Assembly (NCBI RefSeq): GCF_030165005.1
Contig: NZ_JASNNW010000001.1
Location: forward strand, 186,001-250,000
Direction: 5' to 3'
Length of the DNA stretch: 64,000 bases
Source: Blastococcus capsensis
Lineage (GTDB): Bacteria > Actinomycetota > Actinomycetes > Mycobacteriales > Geodermatophilaceae
The position numbers were made by a program, and so were the translations under genes. Numbering within the stretch: the first letter of the stretch is position 1; each line of letters opens with the position of its first letter. The notes beneath the pieces are model-generated. The model was not told where the DNA came from, ran no database searches, and saw only the letters and a program-made list of their open reading frames with translations. This document shows, one piece after another, positions 37,034-48,223 of the stretch.

Positions 37034-37186
37034 CAGCGAAGGACGACGTCAGATCGCCCGACGATCCCGGCGACGTCGGGGCCCGCCGGGAGAGTGCCGA
37101 GCACCGTGCCGGCGTCCCCGCCCAGGCGAGAGGCGCAGAAGGCGTCGGAGACGGCCGCCGGGGCGTGGCGGAGATGGCCGGCACGC
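37034..37186 (-). pseudogene. C-terminal fragment of an acyl-CoA dehydrogenase (AidB-like)
   Basis: About 50 codons before the stop at 37034 read HLRHAPAAVSDAFCASRLGG followed by LGTLPAGPDVAGIVGRSDVV, the usual end of AidB-like acyl-CoA dehydrogenases. No start or upstream body exists; the sequence before about 37186 is unrelated intergenic DNA. So it is a leftover of a deletion or rearrangement. Confidence 0.65.
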
Positions 37187-37253
37187 CTCCGGCGTGGCCG
37201 TCATGGCGGCACCGTACGTGCTGGTGATCACAGGTCGGCCACCCGATCCTGCG

Positions 37254-37314
37254 TTGATCATCGGCGTCTGGCTGGCCGCCACGCCGTCGGCGGCAACCGG
37301 ATGACGATGATCAA
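37254..37314. repeat. Inverted repeat TTGATCATCG / CGATGATCAA
   Basis: TTGATCATCG at 37254-37263 pairs perfectly with CGATGATCAA at 37305-37314 around 41 bases; GTGATCAC occurs just upstream at 37224. It ends eight bases before the cinA stop codon, so it may help end cinA transcription or be a dispersed repeat. Confidence 0.55.
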
Positions 37315-37321
37315 CTGGCGA

Positions 37322-38605
37322 TCAGGCGGGTGGTCCCCCCACCAGGAGCTCGCGGAGCAGGTGCATCGCCATCGTGACGGACCGGCCCCGCACCGCCGAC
37401 CGCGAGCCCGGCACGGAGAGCGCCCGAGTCAGGGCACCCGTGGGCCCCAGCACGCACAGGTGCACCGTGCCCACCGGCTTGTCCGCGGTGCCCCCACCGG
37501 GTCCGGCCACGCCGGTGATCCCCACGCCGATGTCGGCAGCGAACCGGGCGCGCGCACCCTCGGCCAGCGCGCGGGCCACTTCGGGGCTGACCGCCCCGTG
37601 CTCGGCGATGAGGCCGGCCGACACGCCCAGCAGCTGCTGCTTGGCGCTGTTGGAGTACGCCGCCACCCCACCCAGCACGGTGGCCGAGGCCCCCGGCCGC
37701 TCGGTCAGCCGGGCCGCGAGCAGCCCGCCTGTGCATGATTCGCCAGTGGCGACGGTCGTGCCCCGCTCGACCAGCGCCTCCGCCACGAGTTCGTCGAGTG
37801 TTCGCCCGGTGGAGAACAGCGTGCCGGTGTACCGCTGGGCGAGCTCGGCGGCGAACCGGTCGTACACCTCCTGGCCCGCAGCGGGGAACCGGGTGACGAT
37901 CTCCAGCTCCCCCTCGCGCAGGCAGGTGGTGATCTCCAGGCCGGTGAGTTCACGTTCCAGCTCCCGCAGCGTCGCGGCCAGTTCCGCCTCGAGCGTGCCC
38001 CAGAGCCGGAGGGTCTCCTGCCGCAGCTCCGTGGCACCCGCCAGCGCCGCCCGGATGGGTGCCGCCGCAACGGCCGCCGGCCACATCCCGCGCAGCTCCG
38101 CGGGGGGCCCGGGCAGCACGACCACCGGGGGGCCGGTGCGGTCCGCCGCCGTGGGCACGACCAGGCCGGGCGCGGTGCCGACCGGCTCCAGGACCGTGGC
38201 ACCGTCGGGCACCAGGGCCTGCTTGCGCACCCCGGCCGCCGTCGCCTCCGCGTCGGCGCGCCAGCCGCGGCGGGCCATCAGCCGCTCGACGACGCGCGCC
38301 ACCCGCTGCTCCAGGTCCGGGTCGACCGCGGAGGTGCGTCCCTGGAACTCGCCCACCACCTGCGCGGTCAGGTCGTCGGCCGTGGGGCCGAGCCCCCCGG
38401 TGGTGATCACCAGGCCCGCGCCGGTGCCGGCCAGGAAGGACAGCGCCGACCGCAGGTCGTCGGGTCGGTCACCGACCACCACCACGTGCCCGACATCGAC
38501 CCCGAGCCCGCGCAGCTGATCGGCCAGCCAGGGTCCGTTGCGGTCGGTCACCCGGCCGGTGAGCACCTCGGTCCCGGTGACGACGATGCCCGCGCGCGTG
38601 ACCAC
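37322..38605 (-). CDS. cinA: CinA: nicotinamide-nucleotide amidohydrolase / competence-damage protein
   Basis: A 427-residue two-domain protein. The N-terminal COG1058/MoCF-like domain has VVTGTEVLTGRVTDRNGPWL and ITTGGLGPTADDLTA, giving ADP-ribose pyrophosphatase-type activity. The C-terminal PncC domain has TVATGESCTGGLLAARLTER and GVGITGVAGPGGGTADKPVG, for deamidation of nicotinamide mononucleotide. It recycles pyridine nucleotide breakdown products. GTG start at 38605. Divergent from the gene at 38746. Confidence 0.93.
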   Translation of the reverse strand: MVTRAGIVVTGTEVLTGRVTDRNGPWLADQLRGLGVDVGHVVVVGDRPDDLRSALSFLAGTGAGLVITTGGLGPTADDLTAQVVGEFQGRTSAVDPDLEQRVARVVERLMARRGWRADAEATAAGVRKQALVPDGATVLEPVGTAPGLVVPTAADRTGPPVVVLPGPPAELRGMWPAAVAAAPIRAALAGATELRQETLRLWGTLEAELAATLRELERELTGLEITTCLREGELEIVTRFPAAGQEVYDRFAAELAQRYTGTLFSTGRTLDELVAEALVERGTTVATGESCTGGLLAARLTERPGASATVLGGVAAYSNSAKQQLLGVSAGLIAEHGAVSPEVARALAEGARARFAADIGVGITGVAGPGGGTADKPVGTVHLCVLGPTGALTRALSVPGSRSAVRGRSVTMAMHLLRELLVGGPPA

Positions 38606-38745
38606 GTCCAGACCCTAGGGGTGCCGGTCCGGCGTGGCAGACCGGGCGCCGACCCGGGTGGCGCGCTCACGGACCGCCGCGGCGCCGCTAACGTGCCAGC
38701 GGACAGCACCGACCGGGGGATCCCGGAGTCCGCCAGGAGGCCGCC

Positions 38746-39438
38746 GTGAGCACGCCGTCCGACCCCCCGCCGCCCGCTCCGGGTACCGGCCCCGCGCAGC
38801 CCACGACGCAGGAGATCCCCGCGGCCGCGCCGGCCTCGGCGCGTACGACGATCCAGCAGCTCCCTCCACCGTCGGCCCCCGTCCCTCCGCCCGCGACCGC
38901 CGTGCAGCCGGCCCCCGTCCCGGTCGCGCAGCCCACGGGGCCGGTCGACTTCGTCCCGGGGCTACCCGGCGCCGGGTCCGCTCCCCCGCCGGCCGCGGCC
39001 GGCCCGTCGTGGCCGGAGACGCTGGAGTCCGGGGCCGAGGCACAGGGGGAGGAGACCGGGTCGCGAGAACGGGGCCCCCGGGACCGCGGCGCGCTCGTCA
39101 GGGCAGGCCTGGTCCTCCTCTCCCTGGTCCTGCTCCAGCTCGGGCTGTCCCTCGACTTCGGCACCGCGTCCTTCTGGTCGGCGCTCCCGCTGTGGTCGGT
39201 CTTCGCCACCGGCTGCGTCGTACTGGGGCTGGCCACCTCCGCTGCCGTCCTGCCCCGTGGGGGACGGCTGGACCGGCGGCTCGGCTGGCGGATCGCCGCG
39301 GGGGGCCTCACCGGCCTCGCCGTCTTCTGGGTCCTGGTCGTGCTCCCCGCCGCCGACAGCGACCGCGGTTTCCTGCTCACCGCAGCGCTGGGCGCCCTCG
39401 GCGGCGCCGTCTGGCTCGCCGCCGGCCGCGACGACTGA
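38746..39438 (+). CDS. Proline-rich membrane protein of unknown function
   Basis: A 230-residue protein. The first 120 residues are Pro/Ala-rich and disordered; then come about four hydrophobic helices (ALVRAGLVLLSLVLLQLGLS, FATGCVVLGLATSAAVL, GLTGLAVFWVLVVLPAA, LLTAALGALGGAVWLAA). No known family. The layout resembles the protein at 44116. It is convergent with the kinase genes. GTG start with AGGAGG seven bases before. Confidence 0.7.
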   Translation: MSTPSDPPPPAPGTGPAQPTTQEIPAAAPASARTTIQQLPPPSAPVPPPATAVQPAPVPVAQPTGPVDFVPGLPGAGSAPPPAAAGPSWPETLESGAEAQGEETGSRERGPRDRGALVRAGLVLLSLVLLQLGLSLDFGTASFWSALPLWSVFATGCVVLGLATSAAVLPRGGRLDRRLGWRIAAGGLTGLAVFWVLVVLPAADSDRGFLLTAALGALGGAVWLAAGRDD

Positions 39439-39471
39439 GCGCCCGGCTCCGCGCGGCCGGCGCGGAAGCGG

Positions 39472-41135
<1,664 letters not shown>

Positions 41136-41139
<4 letters not shown>

Positions 41140-42821
41140 GGCGCCGGGGGTTGCGTCGTCGCGGTCGTGGTGCTCGGGCTCGACGTCGTCTCCGACGCCG
41201 TGGACGTCGACGTCGAGGACGAGGTCGAGGACGAGGTCGAGGACGACGACGAGGTCGACGTCGAGGTCGAGGACGAGGTCGACGTCGACGTCGAGGTCGA
41301 GGTCGAGGTCGAGGTCGAGGTCGAGGTCGAGGTCGCGGCGGAGGTGGTGGCCGGGAGACTCGGGGAGGTGGCCTCCGCCGTGGTCGTCGGGGCCGTGCTG
41401 CCCGGCGGCGTGGTGGTCGACGGCGCGGGCGGATCGGGGGGCTGCGCCCTGGATGGCGTCACCGGGTCGCCGGCCGCCCCTGTCACCGCCGCCCCCCGGC
41501 GGAGCTCCTCCCGCTGCTGGGCCGCGGCGTAGTGGACGACGACGCGGTCGCCGCCGCGCAGCGGACGGCCCGCGGGTGCGATGCGGATGACCCGGTCGGG
41601 CACCACGTCGTCGCGCACCTCGGCACGGACGGTCACCGTGAGGCCGAGTGCGGTCAGCCGCTCGGCCACCTTTCCCACGGGCTGGCCGACATAGTCCTCC
41701 GCCGCGAGGACGATGCTCCCGCTGGTGCGCTCCTCGGCCGCCGCAGCGGTGGACGACGGCGTGCCCTGGCCGAGCGACTGGAGCGCCGCGGCGGTGATGC
41801 CGGCGCCGGCCAGCAGCCCCATCAGCGGCAGTAGGACGACGGTGAGCCGGCTGCGCCGGCGGGCGACCGGCGGACGCGCGACGCCGGGTTCGACGGCCGC
41901 CTTGGCGGGACGCGATCCGGCCGGACGCGGCGACGCCCCGCGCCGACGCGCCGCCGGCGCCGCCCTGCCCGGCGAGTGCTCGCGGCCCGCCTGCACGTCG
42001 GCGATCGCCGCGGCGAAGCCGGCACCGTCGGGGATCCGCGCGCCGGGATCCTTCACCAGCGCCCGACCGATGAGGGTCCGCACGCCAGGAGGCAGCTCGG
42101 CCGGCAGCGGCTCGGGGTCCTCGCGGAGCTGCTTGAGCGCGATGGTGACCGCGTTGTCGCCCTCGAACGCCGGGTGACCGGTCAGGCATTCGTAGCCGAT
42201 CAACCCGAGGGCGTAGACGTCGCTGGCGGGGGTCGCGTGCCGCCCCTCCGCCTGCTCGGGGGAGAGGTACTGCGGCGTGCCGATGACCTGGCCGGTGCGG
42301 GTCAGCGCCACGCTCCGGGCCGACCAGGCGATGCCGAAGTCGGTGATCTTCACGGTGCCGTCGGGGCGCACCAGGATGTTCCCCGGCTTCACGTCGCGGT
42401 GGACCATCCCGAGCCGGTGCGCGTCGGCCAACGCCTCCGCCGTCTGGTGCAGCACCGACAGGGTGATCTGGGGGCCGAGCGCGCCCTCGCGACGGAGGAG
42501 GGCCGACAACGGCTCCCCCTCCACCAGCTCCATCACCAGGTAGGCGAGGGTCTCCCCCGACCCGTCCCCGGCCGTCTCCTCGCCGTAGTCGAACACCGCG
42601 GCGATGTGCGGGTGGCTGAGTGCGGCGGCGTGCTGGGCCTCGGCCCGGAAGCGGGCGACGAACGTCGCATCACCGGTGTACTCGCTGCGGAGGACCTTCA
42701 CGGCGACCGGCCGGTGCAGGGCGGTGTCGAGCGCCCGCCACACCTGCCCCATCCCGCCGACGGCGATGAGCTGGTCCAGTTCGTAGCGGTCGCCCAGGCA
42801 CCTGCGTCCTGGTTCCACCAC
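41136..42821 (-). CDS. Receptor Ser/Thr protein kinase with Ser-Thr repeat tail
   Basis: A 561-residue Hanks-type kinase. It has [38 protein letters not shown] and the activation segment [20 protein letters not shown], one membrane helix ([20 protein letters not shown]), a PASTA-like domain ([20 protein letters not shown]) and about 100 residues rich in Ser/Thr, including a long alternation of Ser and Thr encoded by GACGTCGAG-type triplets at about 41204-41340. The GTG at 42821 is chosen because GAGGAG lies eight bases before; a GTG nine bases earlier is also open. Kinase bodies of the two genes are closely similar, a tandem duplication with different tails. Confidence 0.9.
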
Positions 42822-43210
42822 GGTGGTCACTCCTCGTCTGCCCGGGCCCTGCGCACAGGCCGGCACATGACCGACCAGGGGCGCACCGCTGCCCGGCTCT
42901 CCTTGTCCATTCCTGCCGCCACCTACACATCGCCGCAGGGATGCATCGTCGCGGACCGCCGATCTCCACCGGAAACAAGGATCACTCCCGCACCACGACC
43001 GTGGCGCGCCGACTGCGCAGCGTGCATGCCACGCCGTCGCTCCGGGCGTGCCCACCGGTGGAGGGCCGCGCCGCAGCTCGGAGCTGTCCGGACCCCGCAC
43101 CGCGGGACAGCGGGCACGGGGGAGGTGCTCGGCTCCTCGCGGACCTGGCAAGGTGACCGGCGACAGTGCCGCAGCCGCGGCACACCACCGAGCCGGAAGG
43201 CGGGGCGACG
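42822..43210. other. Divergent region between kinase and enoyl-CoA hydratase genes
   Basis: About 390 bases with no gene. Upstream of the kinase start it contains GAGGAG as ribosome site; the sequence TACACATCGCCGCAGGGATGCAT near 42923-42946 is more AT-rich and may hold the kinase promoter. No clear palindrome was seen. Confidence 0.35.
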
Positions 43211-44002
43211 ATGTCCGACACCGTGACCCGGGAGGACGCCGACGGCGTCGCCACCCTCACCCTGCTCCGCGCCGGCCTGACCTCCACCCTGCGTCGCGAC
43301 CTGCGCGCCGCGGTGGAGGAGGTGGCGACCGACGACTCTGTCCGTGCCGTGCTGCTGACCGGCACCGGCCGCGCCTTCTGTGTCGGCCAGGACCTGGGCG
43401 AGCACCTGGAGAAGCTGCAGGGTGGCGCCGGCGAGGACCGGGGGGACGCCCCGCTGTCGGTGGTGGAGCGGGAGTACAACCCGCTGGTGCTGGCGCTGGC
43501 CGGGCTGCGGGTACCGGTCGTCGTCGGGATCAACGGGGCCTGCGCCGGGGCCGGGCTGGGGATGGCGCTCGCCGGCGACCTGCGGATCGCCGCCGCAGGG
43601 GCCAAGTTCACCACCGCCTTCACCGGGATCGGGCTGTCCAGCGACTCGGCGTTGGCGGCGCGCCTGGTGCACAGCGTGGGCGGCTCCCGGGCGACGCAGC
43701 TGCTGCTGATGCCCGAGCCGTTCCTGGCCGAGACCGCCGTCGAGTGGGGGCTGGTGCACCGGGTGGTCCCGCCGGAGGAGGTGCTGCCCGAGGCCCGGCA
43801 GCTGGCCGCGCGGCTGGCGGCCGGCCCCACGGCCGCGTACCGGGCGGTGAAGACCGTGCTGGCCACCGCCGCCACCGACTCGCTGGAGGACACTCTCGCG
43901 CTGGAGGCACGGCTCCAGGCAGAGGTCGGGCAGAGCGCCGACCACCGCGAGGCGGTCGAGGCCTTCCTCGCCAAGCGCGCGCCGCGATTCACCGGTAGCT
44001 GA
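43211..44002 (+). CDS. Enoyl-CoA hydratase/isomerase family protein (PaaG-like)
   Basis: A 263-residue crotonase-fold enzyme. The oxyanion residues lie in GRAFCVGQDLGEHL and VVVGINGACAGAGLGMALAG, and DLRIAAAGAKFTTAFTGIGL is the trimer/active-site region. The Gln-Asp after the first oxyanion loop and Gly-Leu-Ser/Ser-Asp later resemble PaaG-type isomerases of phenylacetate catabolism more than classic hydratases with two Glu. No other paa genes are nearby. The ATG at 43211 is used; 15 codons upstream the frame is open but without homology. Confidence 0.88.
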   Translation: MSDTVTREDADGVATLTLLRAGLTSTLRRDLRAAVEEVATDDSVRAVLLTGTGRAFCVGQDLGEHLEKLQGGAGEDRGDAPLSVVEREYNPLVLALAGLRVPVVVGINGACAGAGLGMALAGDLRIAAAGAKFTTAFTGIGLSSDSALAARLVHSVGGSRATQLLLMPEPFLAETAVEWGLVHRVVPPEEVLPEARQLAARLAAGPTAAYRAVKTVLATAATDSLEDTLALEARLQAEVGQSADHREAVEAFLAKRAPRFTGS

Positions 44003-44115
44003 GCCGGCCACCGGCCGTACCCCCACGCCGGATCGCAGGCGCATCGCGGCGGCGCGTGACAACCCACCGGCCGGTACCCCACGCTGGACCGGCAGGCTCC
44101 CGTCGAGGAGGTTCC

Positions 44116-44703
44116 GTGTCCGATCCGTCCAGTCGGCCGGTGCGGCCCGGCCCGGCCGGGGCGCCCGGTGATCGGCTCCCCCGCCGGCCACCACCGCGGC
44201 CGGCGTTCAGCCCCGCGCCGCCGCCTCCGGACGCGCCGGTCGACGGGCGGCGCCCGGCCGCACTGCGGACCTCGATCTGGTTCTGGGCGGGCAGTTTCGC
44301 GGCCGGAGCCCTGGGTCTCGCCACCGCCCTCGTCAACCGGGACACCATCCGGGCGCGGGTCACCGACGCGGCGCTGGAGGCCGATCCGTCCCTGACCCCC
44401 GACGTCCTCGAGACCGGGGTGACCGTGACGGTCGACGGCGTGCTCGGCGCCGCCGCCGGGTTGGTCGTCGTGGCTGCCCTCTGCCTGGTGCTCGCGCTGC
44501 GGCGCACACCCGGCATGCGGTGGGTGCTTGCCGTCGCCGGGGTGCTGACGCTCTTCCTGCTGCCCCTCGTGCTCAGCCTGGTCGCCGGGAGTACCACGGT
44601 CGACGAGCTGTCGTTCCTGGCCCAGGCTGTCTTCGTCGTGGCCGCCCTGGTGACCTTGTTCCTCGGGTCGTCACGGAGCTGGTTGCGCGGCCGGCGCCCC
44701 TGA
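44116..44703 (+). CDS. Membrane protein of unknown function
   Basis: A 195-residue protein with a Pro/Arg-rich N-terminal 65 residues and four hydrophobic helices (SIWFWAGSFAAGALGLATAL, GVLGAAAGLVVVAALCLVLA, WVLAVAGVLTLFLLPLVLSL, LAQAVFVVAALVTLFLGS). GTG start with GAGGAG upstream. Its 3' end overlaps the end of the IniC-like gene on the other strand by 33 bases. No family recognised. Confidence 0.7.
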   Translation: MSDPSSRPVRPGPAGAPGDRLPRRPPPRPAFSPAPPPPDAPVDGRRPAALRTSIWFWAGSFAAGALGLATALVNRDTIRARVTDAALEADPSLTPDVLETGVTVTVDGVLGAAAGLVVVAALCLVLALRRTPGMRWVLAVAGVLTLFLLPLVLSLVAGSTTVDELSFLAQAVFVVAALVTLFLGSSRSWLRGRRP

Positions 44704-46197
44704 GCCGGCGGCATCGAGCGTCGCCACCACCGCCTCGCAGGACCGCGCCAGGTCCGCACAGGCGTCCACGGTGGGCCGCCCGGCCAGCGGGTCGAGCGCC
44801 CGCGCCCGCCAGCGGTCGAGCGCGGTCAGCGCGGCGGCACGCAGCTCCTCCGGCGGAGCATCCGCCGCGAGGCCGAGCCGATCGGCCGGGTCCGGCCCCT
44901 CGGCGCCGAGGAGGCGTTCGGCCTCGGCCCGGAACTCGGGCGGGATCGGCCCATCGACGGCCCGGGAGCGCGCCAGCAGCTCGAGCTCCACGAGCTCCTG
45001 GGTGCCGATCTGCAGCCGCTCGACCCGCGCCCACAGCGGAACGGCGTCCGCGACCGGCCGCTCGCGGAGCAGGCGCTCGACCAGCCGGACGGCGGTCGCC
45101 GCCCGCAGCGCGGCGCTGCGCCGGAGGAAGTGGACGGTGAGCAGCCGCTGCAGTTCCGCCAGCCCGCTGCGGCGGACCAGCTGGTCGCCCAGCTCACCGG
45201 CGTCGGAGACGCCGGTGCGGATCAGCGCCACCGCCAGCCGGATGCCGAAGATTCCGAGCCGTTCGAGCAGCGTGACCCGCAGCTCCCTCGAGACCGGGAC
45301 CGGTGCGTCGTCGCGGCAGAACCGGTCCGCGCTCAGCAGCATCGCCTCGAGGTCGGCCCGCTCGGCCGCGGCGAGGCTCCGGAGGGCCACGAACTCCCGG
45401 TGCCGGAGCATCCGGCCGGCGAGCCCGACCAGGCCGGCCACCGGCACGACCGCCTGGCTGCGCGCCCGCACGGCGGGGTCCCCGGACATCCGCCGGGCCA
45501 CCTGCTGGGCGGCCAGCAGCGCGTCCACCCGGCCGGCGCCCAGCTCGTCGGCGCGCGACAGCACGGTGATCGTCGTCGTGTGCACCCCGGGCCCACCGGT
45601 CGCCTCCTGGAAGCGGGCCAGGAAGTCGAGGTCCTCGGGCTGCATCTGCCGGGTGAGGAAGACGACCGCGTCGGCGACCGGCAGCTCGTCGCGGTCCAGC
45701 AGCTCCCACGCGCGGGCGCTGGTGCCGACGTCCAGCGACGAGATGCCGGGGGTGTCCAGCAGCGTCGCCGCGGCGAGCCCGGCGGTGGGCCAGTCGACCA
45801 CGAGGCGCTCGACATCCTCCGGTGGCGTCCCGGCGAGGTCCAGTCGCAGCGCGCCGTCGACCCGGCGGACCGGCAGCACCCGCCGTAGGCCGTCGACCGG
45901 GTGCAGCGCGACCCGCGGCACGGCGCCGTGGCGGTACCAGGTGACCACCCGGGTGCACTCGCCCGCGTCCGTCGGCGCCAGCCGTTCACCGACCAGGGCG
46001 TTGAGCAGCGTCGACTTGCCGGCCTTCACCCGGCCGACCAGCGCGATCCGCAACGGCTCGTCCAGCCGTTCGCGCTGCGCTCGGAGGACCGGAAGCGCGT
46101 CCGGATCGTCGCGGTAGGCGTCGAGGGACTCGTCGAGCAGCAGGCGGACGTCGTCGACGAGCGTGGTGGCCTGCACGCCGCCCGGCGGGGCGGTCAC
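44671..46197 (-). CDS. iniC: IniC-like dynamin-family GTPase
   Basis: A 508-residue GTPase. G1 is IALVGRVKAGKSTLLNALVG (P-loop about residues 55-62), G2 region TDAGECTRVVTWYRHG, G3 LLDTPGISSLD and G4 LSRADELG. The rest is helical, without a clear membrane segment. In mycobacteria IniC is the smaller of two dynamin-like proteins induced by cell-wall inhibitors; length (about 490) and place after iniA match. GTG overlaps the IniA-like stop by four bases, so the two are made together. Confidence 0.85.
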   Translation of the reverse strand: MTAPPGGVQATTLVDDVRLLLDESLDAYRDDPDALPVLRAQRERLDEPLRIALVGRVKAGKSTLLNALVGERLAPTDAGECTRVVTWYRHGAVPRVALHPVDGLRRVLPVRRVDGALRLDLAGTPPEDVERLVVDWPTAGLAAATLLDTPGISSLDVGTSARAWELLDRDELPVADAVVFLTRQMQPEDLDFLARFQEATGGPGVHTTTITVLSRADELGAGRVDALLAAQQVARRMSGDPAVRARSQAVVPVAGLVGLAGRMLRHREFVALRSLAAAERADLEAMLLSADRFCRDDAPVPVSRELRVTLLERLGIFGIRLAVALIRTGVSDAGELGDQLVRRSGLAELQRLLTVHFLRRSAALRAATAVRLVERLLRERPVADAVPLWARVERLQIGTQELVELELLARSRAVDGPIPPEFRAEAERLLGAEGPDPADRLGLAADAPPEELRAAALTALDRWRARALDPLAGRPTVDACADLARSCEAVVATLDAAGSGAPAAQPAP

Positions 46198-48038
46198 CGG
46201 AGGGCCGCCGGTGCCGCCTCCAGCCGGGCGACCTCCTTGGCGAACCGGTCCAGCACCTCGAGCTGGGCCCGCACCGCCCGGATCCGGGCGGTGCGCTCGG
46301 CCGCGGCGGCCTTCGTCGACCGCTGCGCCGCGGCGAGAGCGTCGCCGAGCGTGCGGGAGAGCTCGTCGACGGTGTCGGTGATCAGGTCGCGCAGGGTCCG
46401 CTGGACCATGCGCAGCTGGTCCTTCAGCTGCTTTCCGACCTGGAAGACCACCTCGTCGAGGTGCCGCCGGACGATCTGCTTGGCCTCGGTCTGCCGCCGC
46501 TGCCGCCGGGCGGCCTTGTCGTCCTGGTAGGCCTTGCGGCCCAGGACCACGCCGACGGCCAGCGAGAGCGGGTTGATGACGGCGAGCCCGGCCAGGCTGG
46601 TGACCAGCCCGGTCATCAGCACGCCGGTGTAGGAACCGCGGAGGCCGATCAGCAGCCGTTCCCGCACGGGAAGGAAGCCGTCGTCCATGCTTGCGACGTC
46701 GACCAGGGCGCCGAGCGCCTCCGCGGGCGAACCGATGTCCAGCTCGGGAGCGACGACGCCGCCGTCGCGGGCGAACTGCTCGACCACCTGCTCGGCCAGG
46801 TACTCCGACCGCTGCCCGGCCCACACGTAGCTGTCGGTCACCGCCGTGGCCAGCCGCTCGTCGAGCCACTCGGTGAACTCGGCCCAGGTCGGCCCCGGGT
46901 CGCGGGCGTCGATGGCCTCCTCCGCCTCGCGGATGAGCACCCGGGAGCGGTCCCGCAGGTCGTAGTCGATGTCGGCCATCAGGTCGGTGACGCCGTCGCC
47001 GAGCATCTGCTGCCAGCGCGACGACCGGCGGCGCAGCTCCTCCACCCGGGCGCGGGCCTGGGTCAGCTCCTCGACCAGGGCGTCGTTGCCGGCCGGGTCC
47101 TCGAGGGCGGCGAGCTCGGCGCGCAGGGAGAGCGTCAGCTGCTCGGCGACCGAGCGGAGATCGTGCACCGTCGACCGCTGGCGCAGCGCCTCGGCCCGGC
47201 CCAGCACCTCCCGGCGCAGGTGCTCTGCCAGCGGCGCGAGCCCCGACTCGGCGTGCAGCTCGGTGTCCTTGTGCTGCACCGCGAGGATGCCGAGGGACGC
47301 CGAGACCGGGAACAGCGGCGCCTCGATCCCCTGCCGCCGGAGGTGCGCCCGGTCCAGCTCGACGATCGACCGCCACGACGGGTGCACGTCGGTCTTCGTC
47401 ACCGCGAACACCACGGTGGGGCACAGCGCCACGGCCTGGCGGATGAAGGCCATCTCCGGGCCGGTGTACTCCTGCGACGCGTCCGACACCACGAGCACCG
47501 CGTGGGCGCTCGGGAGCAGGTCGACTGTCTGCAGGGAGTGGCCGGTCCCGATGCCCCCGACCCCTGCGGTGTCCACCAGCTCCAGGCCCCCGGCCAGGAA
47601 GCGACGGGGCAGCTCCACCTCGGCCCTGACGAGGTGCCGGCCGTCGTCGTCGTCCGCACCGCGGGTGGTGCGCGCCGACAGCGACTCGATCGGTACGGGA
47701 GTGCGCTCGACCGGTTCCTCTGCCGCCGGCGCCGCTCGGCCGTCGCCCGCGCCGCCGGTCGCCCCGCTGTGCACCAGCACTGCCCGGGGTGCCGCGCCTT
47801 CGCGGATCACCGTGGGGACGACGGTGGCGACGTCGTCGGCCACCGGGCAGACCGGGGCCCCGACGAGCGCGTTGACCAGCTGGCTCTTGCCCTGCTTGGG
47901 CTCGCCGACGACGAGCACCCGGACGCTGGCCGCCCCGACCCGCTCGCGGACCAGGGCCAGCCGGCGCTCCAGGTCGGCCCGGCCACCCGTCCCCGCGAGG
48001 GCCCGGGCCCGGTCGATCAACTCGAGCGGCGTTGCCAC
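46194..48038 (-). CDS. iniA: IniA-like dynamin-family GTPase
   Basis: A 614-residue GTPase. G1 is VLVVGEPKQGKSQLVNALVG (about 41-60), G3 ELVDTAGVGGIG and G4 VFAVTKTDVHPSW. A long coiled region follows, then hydrophobic hairpins near residues 470-500 (GVLMTGLVTSLAGLAVINPL and SLAVGVVLG), like the lipid-interacting tip of the IniA structure from Mycobacterium, a membrane-fission dynamin. Position between iniB-like and iniC-like genes matches mycobacterial iniBAC. GTG start at 48038. Two hairpins lie between it and iniB. Confidence 0.87.
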   Translation of the reverse strand: MATPLELIDRARALAGTGGRADLERRLALVRERVGAASVRVLVVGEPKQGKSQLVNALVGAPVCPVADDVATVVPTVIREGAAPRAVLVHSGATGGAGDGRAAPAAEEPVERTPVPIESLSARTTRGADDDDGRHLVRAEVELPRRFLAGGLELVDTAGVGGIGTGHSLQTVDLLPSAHAVLVVSDASQEYTGPEMAFIRQAVALCPTVVFAVTKTDVHPSWRSIVELDRAHLRRQGIEAPLFPVSASLGILAVQHKDTELHAESGLAPLAEHLRREVLGRAEALRQRSTVHDLRSVAEQLTLSLRAELAALEDPAGNDALVEELTQARARVEELRRRSSRWQQMLGDGVTDLMADIDYDLRDRSRVLIREAEEAIDARDPGPTWAEFTEWLDERLATAVTDSYVWAGQRSEYLAEQVVEQFARDGGVVAPELDIGSPAEALGALVDVASMDDGFLPVRERLLIGLRGSYTGVLMTGLVTSLAGLAVINPLSLAVGVVLGRKAYQDDKAARRQRRQTEAKQIVRRHLDEVVFQVGKQLKDQLRMVQRTLRDLITDTVDELSRTLGDALAAAQRSTKAAAAERTARIRAVRAQLEVLDRFAKEVARLEAAPAALR

Positions 48039-48096
48039 GGTGCCCCTTCCGACGTGCCTGCCGACATCACACCAGGAGATCGCCCCACCGCACAGG

Positions 48097-48194
48097 CGTC
48101 CCGAGCCCGGCCCCCTCCTGCCCGCTGGGGCGCGAGGGGGCCGGGCTCGGGACGGATACCCGGCGGCGGCGCGTGGTCCGCCACCGCCGCCGGG
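48097..48194 (-). terminator. Two tandem hairpins between iniB-like and iniA-like genes
   Basis: On the minus strand, RNA leaving iniB first meets CCCGGCGGCGG/CCGCCGCCGGG (48159-48169 with 48184-48194, 11 perfect pairs). It then meets a 20-pair perfect stem: 48097-48116 with 48135-48154, loop 18 bases. Neither has a U tract. They could end most iniB transcripts so that the GTPases are made in smaller amount, or stabilise processed iniB mRNA. Confidence 0.7.
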
Positions 48195-48223
48195 TCGTTC
48201 CCATCCGGCCTGGCGACCGACTG

